Shown here: positions 15,732-23,234 of the stretch, piece by piece
Layout: every line of letters begins with the position of its first letter
How positions within the stretch are numbered: position 1 is the stretch's first letter
Assembly (NCBI GenBank): GCA_049273855.1
Contig: JBASRN010000095.1
Coordinates: 1 to 64,000, forward strand
Source of the DNA: Onstottus_B sp049273855
GTDB lineage: Bacteria; Acidobacteriota; Blastocatellia; UBA7656
Length of the DNA stretch: 64,000 nucleotides
Reading direction: 5' to 3'
Position numbers and translations under genes: made by a program
The notes under the pieces: generated by a model
The model's input: only the letters and a program-made list of their open reading frames with translations
What the model was told of the DNA's origin: nothing
Databases searched by the model: none

Positions 15732-16823
15732 ATGGCTGGAACAATAAAACAAATCGGGGTGCTTACCGGAGGCGGAGACGCACCGGGCCTCAACGCGGTG
15801 ATCCGAGCGGTCGTCAAGACTGCGACCAACATCTACGGTTGGAAAGTGGTCGGCATCGAAGACGGGTTCGAAGGACTGCTGGGCGACACGCTGACTCGGC
15901 CGCTTGAGCCCTGCGACGTACGGGGGCTGCTGCCACGAGGCGGAACGATACTGGGAACGGTGAGCCGCGGTCACTTTGCTACGCAAACCGGAGGCGTCAA
16001 GGACGAGGCGGCGTACAAGGAAGCCATTCGAAATTGCGACCGGCTGGGTCTGGATGCGCTCATCGTAATCGGAGGGGAAGGCTCGCAGCGGACCGCCTAT
16101 GACTTCTCGCAAATGGGGTTGCCGGTGGTCGGCGTGCCAAAGACGATCGACAACGATTTGGTCGGTACCGATATGACTTTCGGATTCGACACCGCGATGG
16201 AGTTCGCGACTTATGCGATCGACCGATTGCACACAACCGCTGAAAGCCACGACCGTGTGATGATTGTCGAAGTGATGGGCCGCGACGTGGGTTGGATCGC
16301 GCTTCAAGCGGGCGTGGCCGGCGGCGCGGATGTGATACTCATACCTGAGATTCCGTTCTACCTCGAGAAAGCGGCGGCGCGGATCGCCGAGCGCGATGCG
16401 AGCGGCGCACATTTTTCGATTATCGTTGCGGCTGAAGGCGCGCACCCGGCCGGCGGCTCACAAGTCTATCAGGACAGCGGCGCGCCGAATCGCGCTCGAA
16501 GGCTCGGAGGAATAGCCGAGCGCGTTTGCGAGGGCGTATCGCTGCTGACGGGCAAGGAGAGCCGCGCGGTCGTTCTCGGTCATCTCCAGCGCGGAGGCCG
16601 ACCCACTCCGTTCGACCGGGCGCTTGCGTCGGCTTATGGTTCGGCAGCGGTTCGCGCGATAGCTAAAGACAAGTTCGGTCACATGGTAGCCTTGCGGAAC
16701 AATGAAGTCGTGACCGTCCCGCTCGAGGAGTGCGTGATGTCGATCAAGCGTGTGCCGTCGAATCACTATCTGATCGGGGTCGCGCGCGACCTGTCGATCT
16801 CGTTCGCCGGCCAAGACGATTAG
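15732..16823 (+). CDS. pfkA: 6-phosphofructokinase
   Basis: This 363-aa cytoplasmic glycolytic enzyme phosphorylates fructose 6-phosphate. Key motifs: GGGDAPGLNAVIR at the N-terminus (nucleotide-binding), IGGEGSQRTA at about 116 in place of the ATP-PFK GGDGS, the catalytic loop PKTIDNDL with the proton acceptor Asp, and MGRDVGWIALQAG. The length and the pattern GGEGS suit the group III PFKs, some of which use pyrophosphate or either donor, so phosphoryl donor choice is open. No clear Shine-Dalgarno precedes the ATG; the start fits the family. It ends 7 bp before a convergent gene. Confidence 0.95.
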   Translation: MAGTIKQIGVLTGGGDAPGLNAVIRAVVKTATNIYGWKVVGIEDGFEGLLGDTLTRPLEPCDVRGLLPRGGTILGTVSRGHFATQTGGVKDEAAYKEAIRNCDRLGLDALIVIGGEGSQRTAYDFSQMGLPVVGVPKTIDNDLVGTDMTFGFDTAMEFATYAIDRLHTTAESHDRVMIVEVMGRDVGWIALQAGVAGGADVILIPEIPFYLEKAAARIAERDASGAHFSIIVAAEGAHPAGGSQVYQDSGAPNRARRLGGIAERVCEGVSLLTGKESRAVVLGHLQRGGRPTPFDRALASAYGSAAVRAIAKDKFGHMVALRNNEVVTVPLEECVMSIKRVPSNHYLIGVARDLSISFAGQDD

Positions 16824-16830
16824 GCGATTC

Positions 16831-17307
16831 TCAAAGCAGAGTTTGCAGGAAGTCAGCGTTTGCTTTCTCTAAAGGACCGCAGCTCTGCAGCAACTCCCCG
16901 GCCAGCGGATCTGATGCCGCTGCCCCGTAAGCTTCCCACGCGGCTGCTCCGGCCATCTCGCCCTGAGCCTGCATCGCGAACTGAACCCTGAGGGGACGGC
17001 CCTCAAACAGCGTGCGATTCAATTCCAGCAGATCGGGGTTAGCCGTGAGGAGCTTCTCCTGGATGGCAGAAGCGTTTGGGTCGAGCGATTCCACGCGCCG
17101 GGCTATTTCCTCCTCGCGATCCGCGCACACCAGCAGACCTTCTTTCACGGAAGGGTCGGCGTGCTCGCTTGCCCAACTTCGATAACGTTGTGCGGCCAGT
17201 CTCTCGAGCTTTGCGAGAAGAAACGGTTGAAGGGTTGGGTCTATGTTTCGCAGGGCTTGCCTCAGTATCTCGGCTACGTTTGGAATTGCGCTCTGATCGT
17301 CAGTCAT
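16831..17307 (-). CDS. Hypothetical helical protein coupled to a decayed toxin gene
   Basis: This 158-aa soluble protein is mostly alpha-helical by appearance (LQPFLLAKLERLAAQRYRSW, REEEIARRVESL, WEAYGAAASDPLAGELL) with no signal peptide or membrane segment. I do not recognise a family. Its ATG (17307-17305) overlaps the TGA of an upstream RelE-like remnant as ATGA, the arrangement of translational coupling. It may have been the third gene of a former toxin-antitoxin operon, or lie downstream of one by chance. It converges with pfkA. Confidence is moderate because the frame is well composed but unassigned. Confidence 0.7.
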   Translation of the reverse strand: MTDDQSAIPNVAEILRQALRNIDPTLQPFLLAKLERLAAQRYRSWASEHADPSVKEGLLVCADREEEIARRVESLDPNASAIQEKLLTANPDLLELNRTLFEGRPLRVQFAMQAQGEMAGAAAWEAYGAAASDPLAGELLQSCGPLEKANADFLQTLL

Positions 17308-17371
17308 GTCGTTGATCTCAACTCACCGGTAACTTCTTTGCGATGTCCGATCTGGGTGATGACTATTATAG
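17304..17371 (-). pseudogene. RelE/ParE-type toxin, C-terminal remnant
   Basis: Just after the antitoxin relic, a short in-frame stretch reads IIVITQIGHRKEV, the characteristic last strand of RelE/ParE toxins (V-x-x-I-G-H-R-x-E-V-Y). It continues to TGELRSTT and stop. Roughly the first 70 residues of a normal toxin are absent. Its TGA overlaps the ATG of the following 158-aa gene. It cannot encode a working toxin. Confidence 0.65.
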
Positions 17372-17585
17372 CTTTCCACGGCGCTTCAGAGATTTCACGA
17401 CGGCTGAAAAGTCGAGGTTTGGTTCCGACGCCCGCTCCCGAAACGCGCGCAAGTCCTCGGCATCTTTCGCGAACCGCGTTGTTGACCACCTGCGAGATAG
17501 ACTGGTCCGATTGGGCAGCTTTTCTGCTAAGAGACCGATGAAGCTCACGGTCGAAATAGACGGTCATGCGCTTCGTTTGCCCCAT
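17366..17585 (-). pseudogene. Ribbon-helix-helix antitoxin gene, frameshifted
   Basis: From ATG 17585 the frame reads MGQTKRMTVYFDRELHRSL, then ISQVVNNAVRER, the beta-strand and two helices of a CopG/ParD-like RHH DNA-binding domain. Near 17455-17475 the reading frame changes. The sister frame continues with AKDAEDLRAFRERASEPNLD and FSAVVKSLKRRGKL before TAA, which is the usual toxin-binding tail of this family. A small deletion of a few bases in a repeated CGCGAA context can explain it. Intact length would be about 75 aa. With the toxin remnant it is a dead type II toxin-antitoxin module. Confidence 0.75.
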
Positions 17586-17688
17586 GGCCTTAGGATAGTG
17601 GCTAGCACGGCCCGCGTCAAAGCGCAGCCACACCAACTTCAGAGGCTGTGTGAAAGACCGATTTAGGTGCCAACGGCTACTCGAAGCA

Positions 17689-17806
17689 AATGACGGGTGG
17701 GCTTGCCCCCGCTGCTCAGATTGTCAGGCACTGCGGGGATACTCGAGCTGTTCCGATTGTTGACACGGCAGGCAGCGGGGGCAGACACCCTTCCCGACCT
17801 GTCATT
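17689..17806. repeat. Intergenic hairpin (repeat family E)
   Basis: The left arm at 17689-17716 (aatgac ggtggg, gcccccgctgc) and the right arm at 17771-17806 (gcagcgggggc, gacctgtcatt) are imperfect inverted repeats with a loop of about 54 bases. Only one copy is visible in this window, between the dead antitoxin and the kinase gene. Confidence 0.65.
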
Positions 17807-17880
17807 GTGCGGAGGTTCGACGTCGCCCGATTTGCTCTGACCTTGTCTGCGGACTTCGGAATACAGGCATAAGGGAATTC

Positions 17881-20328
17881 TCACTCACCGATGATTTCGC
17901 GAAAGCGTGGGTCGTCCCTCAAGCTCTCGAAGTCCGGATCGCTCTTTGCGCGAATCGTGTTTAGTGTCTTTAGCCGATCGAGGGACTCGCTTAGATACTT
18001 GATCGCACTCTCGGAGTTCCCTCGAAGCGCGTGTAGGCAGGCAATGTAGTACTTGGTGAACGGATCGGCAGCGCCACGTCCGAGCCGCTCTTCAAACTTC
18101 TTCAACCCTCGTTTGAAGTGCTTCTCCGCCTCTTCACTCATCCCTTTGCGGAAGTAAGCCGCGCCGAGTTTCTGGTCAAGCTCGATCATCGAGCGGTCGC
18201 GCAACGCGTGGTCGCTCGAAGCGAGAAACTCCAACTCGCGGTTGTACTCGCCAATCGCTTCATCGTAGCGTTGCTGGCGATAGTAGCAGTAACCGAGCCG
18301 CGTGTGCGCGCCCACGACTTGCAAGCCTTCCTGCCCCGAAATGTATCGCTCTTGAAGCTCGATCGCGTGCTTCGCCACCGCTTCCGCGCGCTCGTAGTTG
18401 CCTTGAAGCGTGTGCAGAAAGACGAGCTGCAAGTACGCGTACCCTCCTTGAGGATTGATAGCGATGGCATGTTCCAACTCGGCGATGCCTTCCTCGATCA
18501 TCCCCTTGCCGACCCAGTAGGCGCGGCCAAGCGACGCGTGGGCGCCCGCGTTGTTCGGCTCCAGCCTGATCGCTTCCTGCATGGATTCGATTGCCTCGTC
18601 GTAGCGGCCAGTGCTGCTGTAAGCGCCTCCCAGGAATTGGTGCGCGTGGGTAAGACGCGGGCTCAACTCAATGGCTTTCTTGGCGAACTCGATCGCCTTG
18701 ACTGAAAGCTCGGGTATTCCGAGGAAGCTGCCCTTCAAGTCGTACGCTGCGCTCAGCGCCGCGTACGCTGCGGCGTAGTTCGGGTCAACCTCGATGGCTT
18801 TCTCGAAGAAGTAAATCGACCGGTCGAGCGAATCCCGGCTTCCGTTGCGCAGGTTGATCATCCCGCGCGAGAAGCTCTCGTACGCCTCGACCGATTTGGT
18901 TTCGTCGCGCTCGATTTCGCTTATTTCCGAAGTGTCGATCTCGAGGTTCAACCCCTGGCTCAATTCGTAGACTATTTTGTCCTGGAGGGCGAATATCTCC
19001 GCGATCCCGCCGTCGATCTTCACGGTGAGAACGACCTCTCCGGAGTTGACATCGATCACGCGAGCGGTTATTCGAATCATCTCAGCCATGCGCTGATAGC
19101 CGCCCGTCAGAATCCAACGAGCCCCAAGGCGGCGGCCTATGTCGATCGCAACCGCTTCTTCAGAGTCGGCGAGATTGCCGGTAGTAAGCCCCTTCAGTAT
19201 CTCAAAGGTCCGCTCGCGCCCGATGACCGCCAGACCCTTCACGTTCTTCAAGTCGGCGGTTACCGTCTCGGCAATACCCGAGCCGATCCAGTCGTCTGCC
19301 GCTTCTTTGGTGATGTTGGAGAAAGTCATGACCGCAACCGCGTTCTCAAGCCGCGTGGTCGCGCCGCTCATGGCGCCGGTTGTCGCTTGAGTCACGTCTG
19401 AGAGCATTGCGGTCGGCTGATGCTCGGTTACGAGCTGGCCTACCTTGGCCGTCGGCTTGTTGGTGTCCAGGTCTCGCCTCAAGTTCCGCAGGTCGATGTA
19501 CATCTCGCGCACTGACTGATACCTGAACGACGGATCTTTCTCGATCGCTTTACGAACAATGCGCTCAAGCTCTCCGGGCACGGTGTAGTTGAACCGCGCG
19601 ACGGCGGGAGGCTCTTCGTGAACTATCTTGTCGATGATTTCTGTCGAGCTGTCACCGAGAAAAGGGAGCCTCGCGGTCAGCATTTCGTAGCTCACCACGC
19701 CGAGCGAGAAGATGTCCGAGCGATGATCGACTGCCTGGCCCAGCGCCTGCTCGGGTGACATGTACGAGACGGTGCCGAGCACGACGCCGACCATGGTTTC
19801 CTGACCGAGCTTGGTGGTGGGGTCGCTGTCGCGGCTTGCGGGCGGAAGCGGCGCGGTGTTGGCGACCTTGGCCAGACCAAAGTCAAGCACCTTCACGAGT
19901 CCGCGGTCGGTGACCATCAGGTTCGAGCTCTTGATATCGCGATGAACGATACCGGCTGCGTGAGCTTCGTCGAGAGCGTCGGCGACTTGCATCGAGATGT
20001 CTATGGCGTCGAACAACTGAAGCGGCCCACGCTCGATCATGTGCGAGAGCAGCGAGCCCTCGACGTATTCCATCACGATAAAGGCGGAGCCCTCGTGCTC
20101 GCCGATGTCATGGATCGCGGCTATGTAGGGCGAACGCAGAGCCGAGGCCGCGCGCGCCTCCGTCAAGAATCGCTCGCGCCGGTCCGGATCATACTGATAT
20201 GAGGAAGGAAGAAACTTGAGCGCAACCGAGCGCCCGAGCCGCATGTCTTCGGCGCGGTATACCTCGCCCATTCCGCCCGCGCCGAGACGGTCGCCAATTC
20301 TGTAGTGGAGAAAGACTCTGCCTGTCAT
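17881..20328 (-). CDS. Ser/Thr protein kinase with FlgO-like domain and TPRs
   Basis: This 815-aa protein has three parts. First is a Hanks-type kinase (residues 8-280): P-loop LGAGGMGEVY, Lys38 in VALKFL, catalytic HRDIKSSN, DFG in VLDFGLAK, and SPEQ in place of APE. Second, near 375-530, is a FlgO/TolB-N-like domain (VAVMTFSNITKE, RRLGARWILTGGYQR, RVIDVNSGEVV). Third is a TPR array (NYAAAYAALSAAYDLKG, NNAGAHASLGRAYW) to the end. There is no transmembrane helix, so it is cytoplasmic, unlike many PknB proteins. The start is ATG 20328 (MTGRVFLHYRIGDRLG), where the kinase fold begins; the 43 codons open upstream translate a tandem repeat. The partner substrate is unknown. Its architecture is common in acidobacteria. 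Confidence 0.92.
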   Translation of the reverse strand: MTGRVFLHYRIGDRLGAGGMGEVYRAEDMRLGRSVALKFLPSSYQYDPDRRERFLTEARAASALRSPYIAAIHDIGEHEGSAFIVMEYVEGSLLSHMIERGPLQLFDAIDISMQVADALDEAHAAGIVHRDIKSSNLMVTDRGLVKVLDFGLAKVANTAPLPPASRDSDPTTKLGQETMVGVVLGTVSYMSPEQALGQAVDHRSDIFSLGVVSYEMLTARLPFLGDSSTEIIDKIVHEEPPAVARFNYTVPGELERIVRKAIEKDPSFRYQSVREMYIDLRNLRRDLDTNKPTAKVGQLVTEHQPTAMLSDVTQATTGAMSGATTRLENAVAVMTFSNITKEAADDWIGSGIAETVTADLKNVKGLAVIGRERTFEILKGLTTGNLADSEEAVAIDIGRRLGARWILTGGYQRMAEMIRITARVIDVNSGEVVLTVKIDGGIAEIFALQDKIVYELSQGLNLEIDTSEISEIERDETKSVEAYESFSRGMINLRNGSRDSLDRSIYFFEKAIEVDPNYAAAYAALSAAYDLKGSFLGIPELSVKAIEFAKKAIELSPRLTHAHQFLGGAYSSTGRYDEAIESMQEAIRLEPNNAGAHASLGRAYWVGKGMIEEGIAELEHAIAINPQGGYAYLQLVFLHTLQGNYERAEAVAKHAIELQERYISGQEGLQVVGAHTRLGYCYYRQQRYDEAIGEYNRELEFLASSDHALRDRSMIELDQKLGAAYFRKGMSEEAEKHFKRGLKKFEERLGRGAADPFTKYYIACLHALRGNSESAIKYLSESLDRLKTLNTIRAKSDPDFESLRDDPRFREIIGE

Positions 20329-20401
20329 GGTTTCGCCGCTGAGATGCACTTCTAACACTATGACGTCAGCAACCAAATGCGCAAGAGAGTGGGACCAAAG
20401 A

Positions 20402-20474
20402 CATTGAAAATTGAAAAATGAAAAATGAAAATTGCAAATTGGCCCGCCAATTCTCAACCTTCAATTTTCAATAC
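20402..20474. repeat. AT-rich heptamer array with inverted partner
   Basis: Six 7-mers of form attgaaa/aatgaaa/attgcaa (20403-20444) are followed by the reverse-complementary ttcaattttcaat (20460-20473). This is a hairpin with 7-bp periodic arms, upstream of the kinase gene. It is strongly AT-rich against its surroundings. Confidence 0.75.
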
Positions 20475-20502
20475 CCTTCCTTCTTCTACAGGTGCAACCC
20501 CC

Positions 20503-21222
20503 CTAGACATGCACCTCGCCGTATGCAAGCTCGCCCGTCATCTCTCTGTGTTTCAGCATTATGTAAAGGAGCCATCCGTAGAAGGAGAGAATCCAGATAA
20601 GCACCAACCAGCCCGGGATATACCCAAGCGCCGCATTGTTAATCAACTCGCCGCTTGAGTGAATGATCTGGCTTGTGCCGGGCTGCAGGACGCTGGTCGT
20701 GGTCTTGAGTATCCACGCAAGCAGGAGAATGAGAAAGAGCCAACTGTAATTCCGCCGCAGCCGCCTGGCCATAGCCTGATTCTGTGTCATCTTAAAGCCC
20801 GGCAGTCGCAAGTCTTCGCCGAGCTGATTCATCCAGTGAGCGGGATCGATCGCATCGCGCGGCGAGAAGATTCGCGCGTAGTAATTGCGCTCCACCAATC
20901 GCACGCGGCTTCGGTAGACATGGAAAAATCTGTAGCGTCGCGACTCGATGAACAGCAGCAGGAAGACCAGCACCATGGCAAACAGCAGGACGCCGTGATG
21001 CGACTGAGACGACGAAAGCGAAATTGACAGCATCGCGCCCACACCGGTGATTGCCCAGTTTGTGGTGCGATCGAGCCGGTCGCGCCAGCTCATCATTCGG
21101 GAGAGCTCGCCTCGATAGTAATGCGAGATCGAGTTGACGAACTCGACTGAGTTGGTCGGAAAAATAGGCGGTCCCAGCCTTGCGGCGTCGGGCCGGATGG
21201 TCACGTCTTTTTCGCTGATCAT
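20503..21222 (-). CDS. DUF2270 family integral membrane protein
   Basis: This 239-aa protein matches the DUF2270 pattern: SHYYRGELSRMMSWRDRLD then TTNWAITGVGAMLSISLS (first membrane helix), LLFAMVLVFLLLFIESRRY with RFFHVYRSRVRLVERNYY after the second helix, and two more helices near the C-terminus (SWLFLILLLAWILK; WLVLIWILSFYGWLLYIML). It is probably in the inner membrane with four helices; the function of the family is not known. ATG 21222 (MISEKDVTI) is favoured over TTG 21246. It lies between the kinase and a C-terminal processing protease, all on the minus strand but with separate leader regions. Confidence 0.88.
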   Translation of the reverse strand: MISEKDVTIRPDAARLGPPIFPTNSVEFVNSISHYYRGELSRMMSWRDRLDRTTNWAITGVGAMLSISLSSSQSHHGVLLFAMVLVFLLLFIESRRYRFFHVYRSRVRLVERNYYARIFSPRDAIDPAHWMNQLGEDLRLPGFKMTQNQAMARRLRRNYSWLFLILLLAWILKTTTSVLQPGTSQIIHSSGELINNAALGYIPGWLVLIWILSFYGWLLYIMLKHREMTGELAYGEVHV

Positions 21223-21390
21223 AAGCTGCGCCCCACAGCGCGCCAACTCGATCGCTAATTAGAGACGCTTGGCGAGCCGGCGGCTTGCGACTGCGGTTTA
21301 TCACAAGCGCCGAAGCGGGTCAACAGGAGAGGCTTTATCCGCGCGAACTCTCAAAGAATAGCTGGCCGTCACCCTGGTAGTCGGCCGGCA

Positions 21391-23046
21391 TCATTGCCTG
21401 TCGTTGCGAGCGCGACTGGCATTGTCGGCCAGCATGCGCGCCTGGTCGAGGGATTCGATCGCTTTGCGGAACTGGGCATCGTCGGGAAGGTAAGCCTGCT
21501 CGCCCGCGTCGGGACCATAAGCTGCGGTGATGAGTTCGCGTCGCAGTTGCGTGCGGACGTATGCGAAGTTTGCTGTGAAGCGGTCATCGGAAAGATTGAA
21601 CTGCGGCTTTGCGGCGATGTACTGGCGGAACGCCGCCACCAGTTCGTCGGTGATCGGGTAGCGGTTTGTCTCTTCGGAAGTGATCCTGGTCCGGTGCTGA
21701 GTCTCGGCGATTCTGTACTCGCGCAACCCGGTTATCTGTCCGGCCACCAATTGCCGGACGAAGTCGAAGATGCCGTAGAAGAGTCGTCCGCGCACACGAC
21801 CCAAATCGGCCGACTTTACTTCTATGTCGGGTGTGATTCCGCCTCCCCCGTAGACCGTGCGCCCAAGGTCGGTTGTAAACACGTCGCCTTCCGGGGTCGC
21901 GGTTGTTTGCTCGACTTCGCCCCGGTTGAGATAGTAGTCATAGAACGACACGTTCGAATAGTTTCGTTGGACCGAGCGGCCCTTCGGCGTGTAGTACTTC
22001 GCGGTCGTCAACACAAGTCCGGTGCCGCCCCACAAGTGGAAGACCCCCTGCACAAGCCCTTTGCCGAAACTGTTCTCGCCGACGATCAGCGCGCGGTCGT
22101 GATCTTGAAGGGCTCCGGCAACGATCTCAGACGCCGAAGCGGTCTGGCGATTGACCAGTATTACCATCGGCATCGTCTCAGGCGCGTTGTCGGCCGGTGC
22201 TGCGTGACTCTTGTCCGACGAGTCGCCGCGCCGGCCGCGCACTTCGACGATCTTTTCGCCGGGGGCGAGGAACTTCTTCGAAATCTTGATGGCTTCGTCG
22301 AGCAGCCCGCCCGGGTTCCCGCGGAGATCGAGCACAAGCTGTCGCATCCCTTCCAGCTTCAGCCGCGCGAGGGCTTCGGTCATCTCTTCATCGGTCTTGC
22401 TCGAGAATCCGCCGGTCAGCGCAATGTAGCCGGTGCCGGTTTGCCCGGTCATGAACGCGCTTCGCACCGATGGGAGCTTCACTTCGTCGCGTCGGATGCG
22501 CACTGTTATCGGGTTGGGCGCGCCCGCTCGCTCGACCGTGATCTCGACGGGCTCACCCTTCTCGCCGCGCACCTTGTGCATCACTCGGTCCGAGGTCCAG
22601 TCCGCCGCAGGCTCTTTGTCGATCGCGACGATCGCGTCGCCGTATCGAAGTCCCGCTCGATGTCCCGGCGAGCCGGGAGTGGCCGAGAGAATGTAAACGT
22701 GGTCGTGGCGCTTGGCGATCGTCACGCCTATGCCGTAAGTGCGGCTGCTCTGTTCGGTCTGAATGTCGTCGAACTCCTGTTTGGTGAAGAAGGTGGAGTG
22801 AGGATCGAGCTGCCGAAGCATTCCCTGAATCGAGTCCTTGCCCAGCGCTTCCAGGTCTACCGTTCCGGCATAACTTTCCTGAATGGCCAGGAGAGCTTCT
22901 TTGAATCCATCGGTGAGATCGTCCGGGACTTCGTCGGCCGCGCCCGATACCGCGCGCTGAGCGCGTGCCGAGCCGAAGTAGCCCCCAACCAGCGTGGCAA
23001 CGGTGAGGACGATGATCGCAACCAGCGGCAGGGCCTTGTGCCTCAT
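21391..23046 (-). CDS. Carboxy-terminal processing protease, S41 family (CtpA/Prc-like)
   Basis: This 551-aa protein has an N-terminal signal/anchor (LPLVAIIVLTVATLVGGYFG), a PDZ domain (YGIGVTIAKRHDHVY, HRAGLRYGDAIVAID) and a tail-specific protease domain. The Ser-Lys dyad is visible: Ser in NRQTASASEIVAGAL and Lys in ENSFGKGLVQ. Such enzymes cleave C-termini of periplasmic proteins, often envelope or lipoprotein targets. Another hallmark, LDLRGNPGGLLDEAI, is present. An extra C-terminal region of about 130 residues after the GGGGITPDI motif is longer than in E. coli-type CtpA cores. ATG 23046 has AAGGAG upstream and is preferred over TTG 23073. Confidence 0.95.
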   Translation of the reverse strand: MRHKALPLVAIIVLTVATLVGGYFGSARAQRAVSGAADEVPDDLTDGFKEALLAIQESYAGTVDLEALGKDSIQGMLRQLDPHSTFFTKQEFDDIQTEQSSRTYGIGVTIAKRHDHVYILSATPGSPGHRAGLRYGDAIVAIDKEPAADWTSDRVMHKVRGEKGEPVEITVERAGAPNPITVRIRRDEVKLPSVRSAFMTGQTGTGYIALTGGFSSKTDEEMTEALARLKLEGMRQLVLDLRGNPGGLLDEAIKISKKFLAPGEKIVEVRGRRGDSSDKSHAAPADNAPETMPMVILVNRQTASASEIVAGALQDHDRALIVGENSFGKGLVQGVFHLWGGTGLVLTTAKYYTPKGRSVQRNYSNVSFYDYYLNRGEVEQTTATPEGDVFTTDLGRTVYGGGGITPDIEVKSADLGRVRGRLFYGIFDFVRQLVAGQITGLREYRIAETQHRTRITSEETNRYPITDELVAAFRQYIAAKPQFNLSDDRFTANFAYVRTQLRRELITAAYGPDAGEQAYLPDDAQFRKAIESLDQARMLADNASRARNDRQ

Positions 23047-23082
23047 AGACTTCAGGACTCCTTGTGACGCCAATGATACCAG

Positions 23083-23234
23083 CGGTCGGTGGCCGGTGGC
23101 CAGTGGGCAATGGTTTTTAGTAGCTCGTAGTCCGCAGTCCGCAGTCCGTAGATTAATCCAGTTTGCCGTGTTCTTGATTCGGATATACTGTACCGACGAC
23201 TGACGACTGACGACTGACTACGGACTAATGACTG
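23083..23234. repeat. Compound heptamer arrays in the 23.1-kb divergent intergenic region
   Basis: Three 7-bp arrays: tcggtgg/ccggtgg/ccagtgg/gcaatgg (23085-23113), gtagtcc/gcagtcc/gcagtcc/gtag (23127-23151) and cgactga x3/ctacgga (23197-23224, continuing to 23234). The last two are partly inverted copies of each other (agtccgtag / ctacggact). The last array runs into the start codon at 23228. Confidence 0.8.
23184..23189 (+). promoter_or_regulatory. Possible -10 element TATACT for the FAD oxidoreductase
   Basis: TATACT matches five of six to the -10 consensus and lies 39 bp before the ATG, between the two halves of the heptamer array. No good -35 is present (tttgcc at 16-bp spacing), so the call is weak. 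Confidence 0.35.

Noticed and set aside
17690..17872. Possible 60-codon gene in the repeat E hairpin
   Set aside because: Composition follows the inverted repeat; no ribosome-binding site or family.
20329..20457. N-terminal extension of the Ser/Thr kinase
   Set aside because: It translates the AT-rich heptamer array; the kinase fold begins at ATG 20328.
21394..23067. 557-codon open frame on the plus strand across the CtpA protease gene
   Set aside because: Composition is that of an antisense shadow; CtpA has PDZ and Ser-Lys motifs and a ribosome-binding site on the minus strand.
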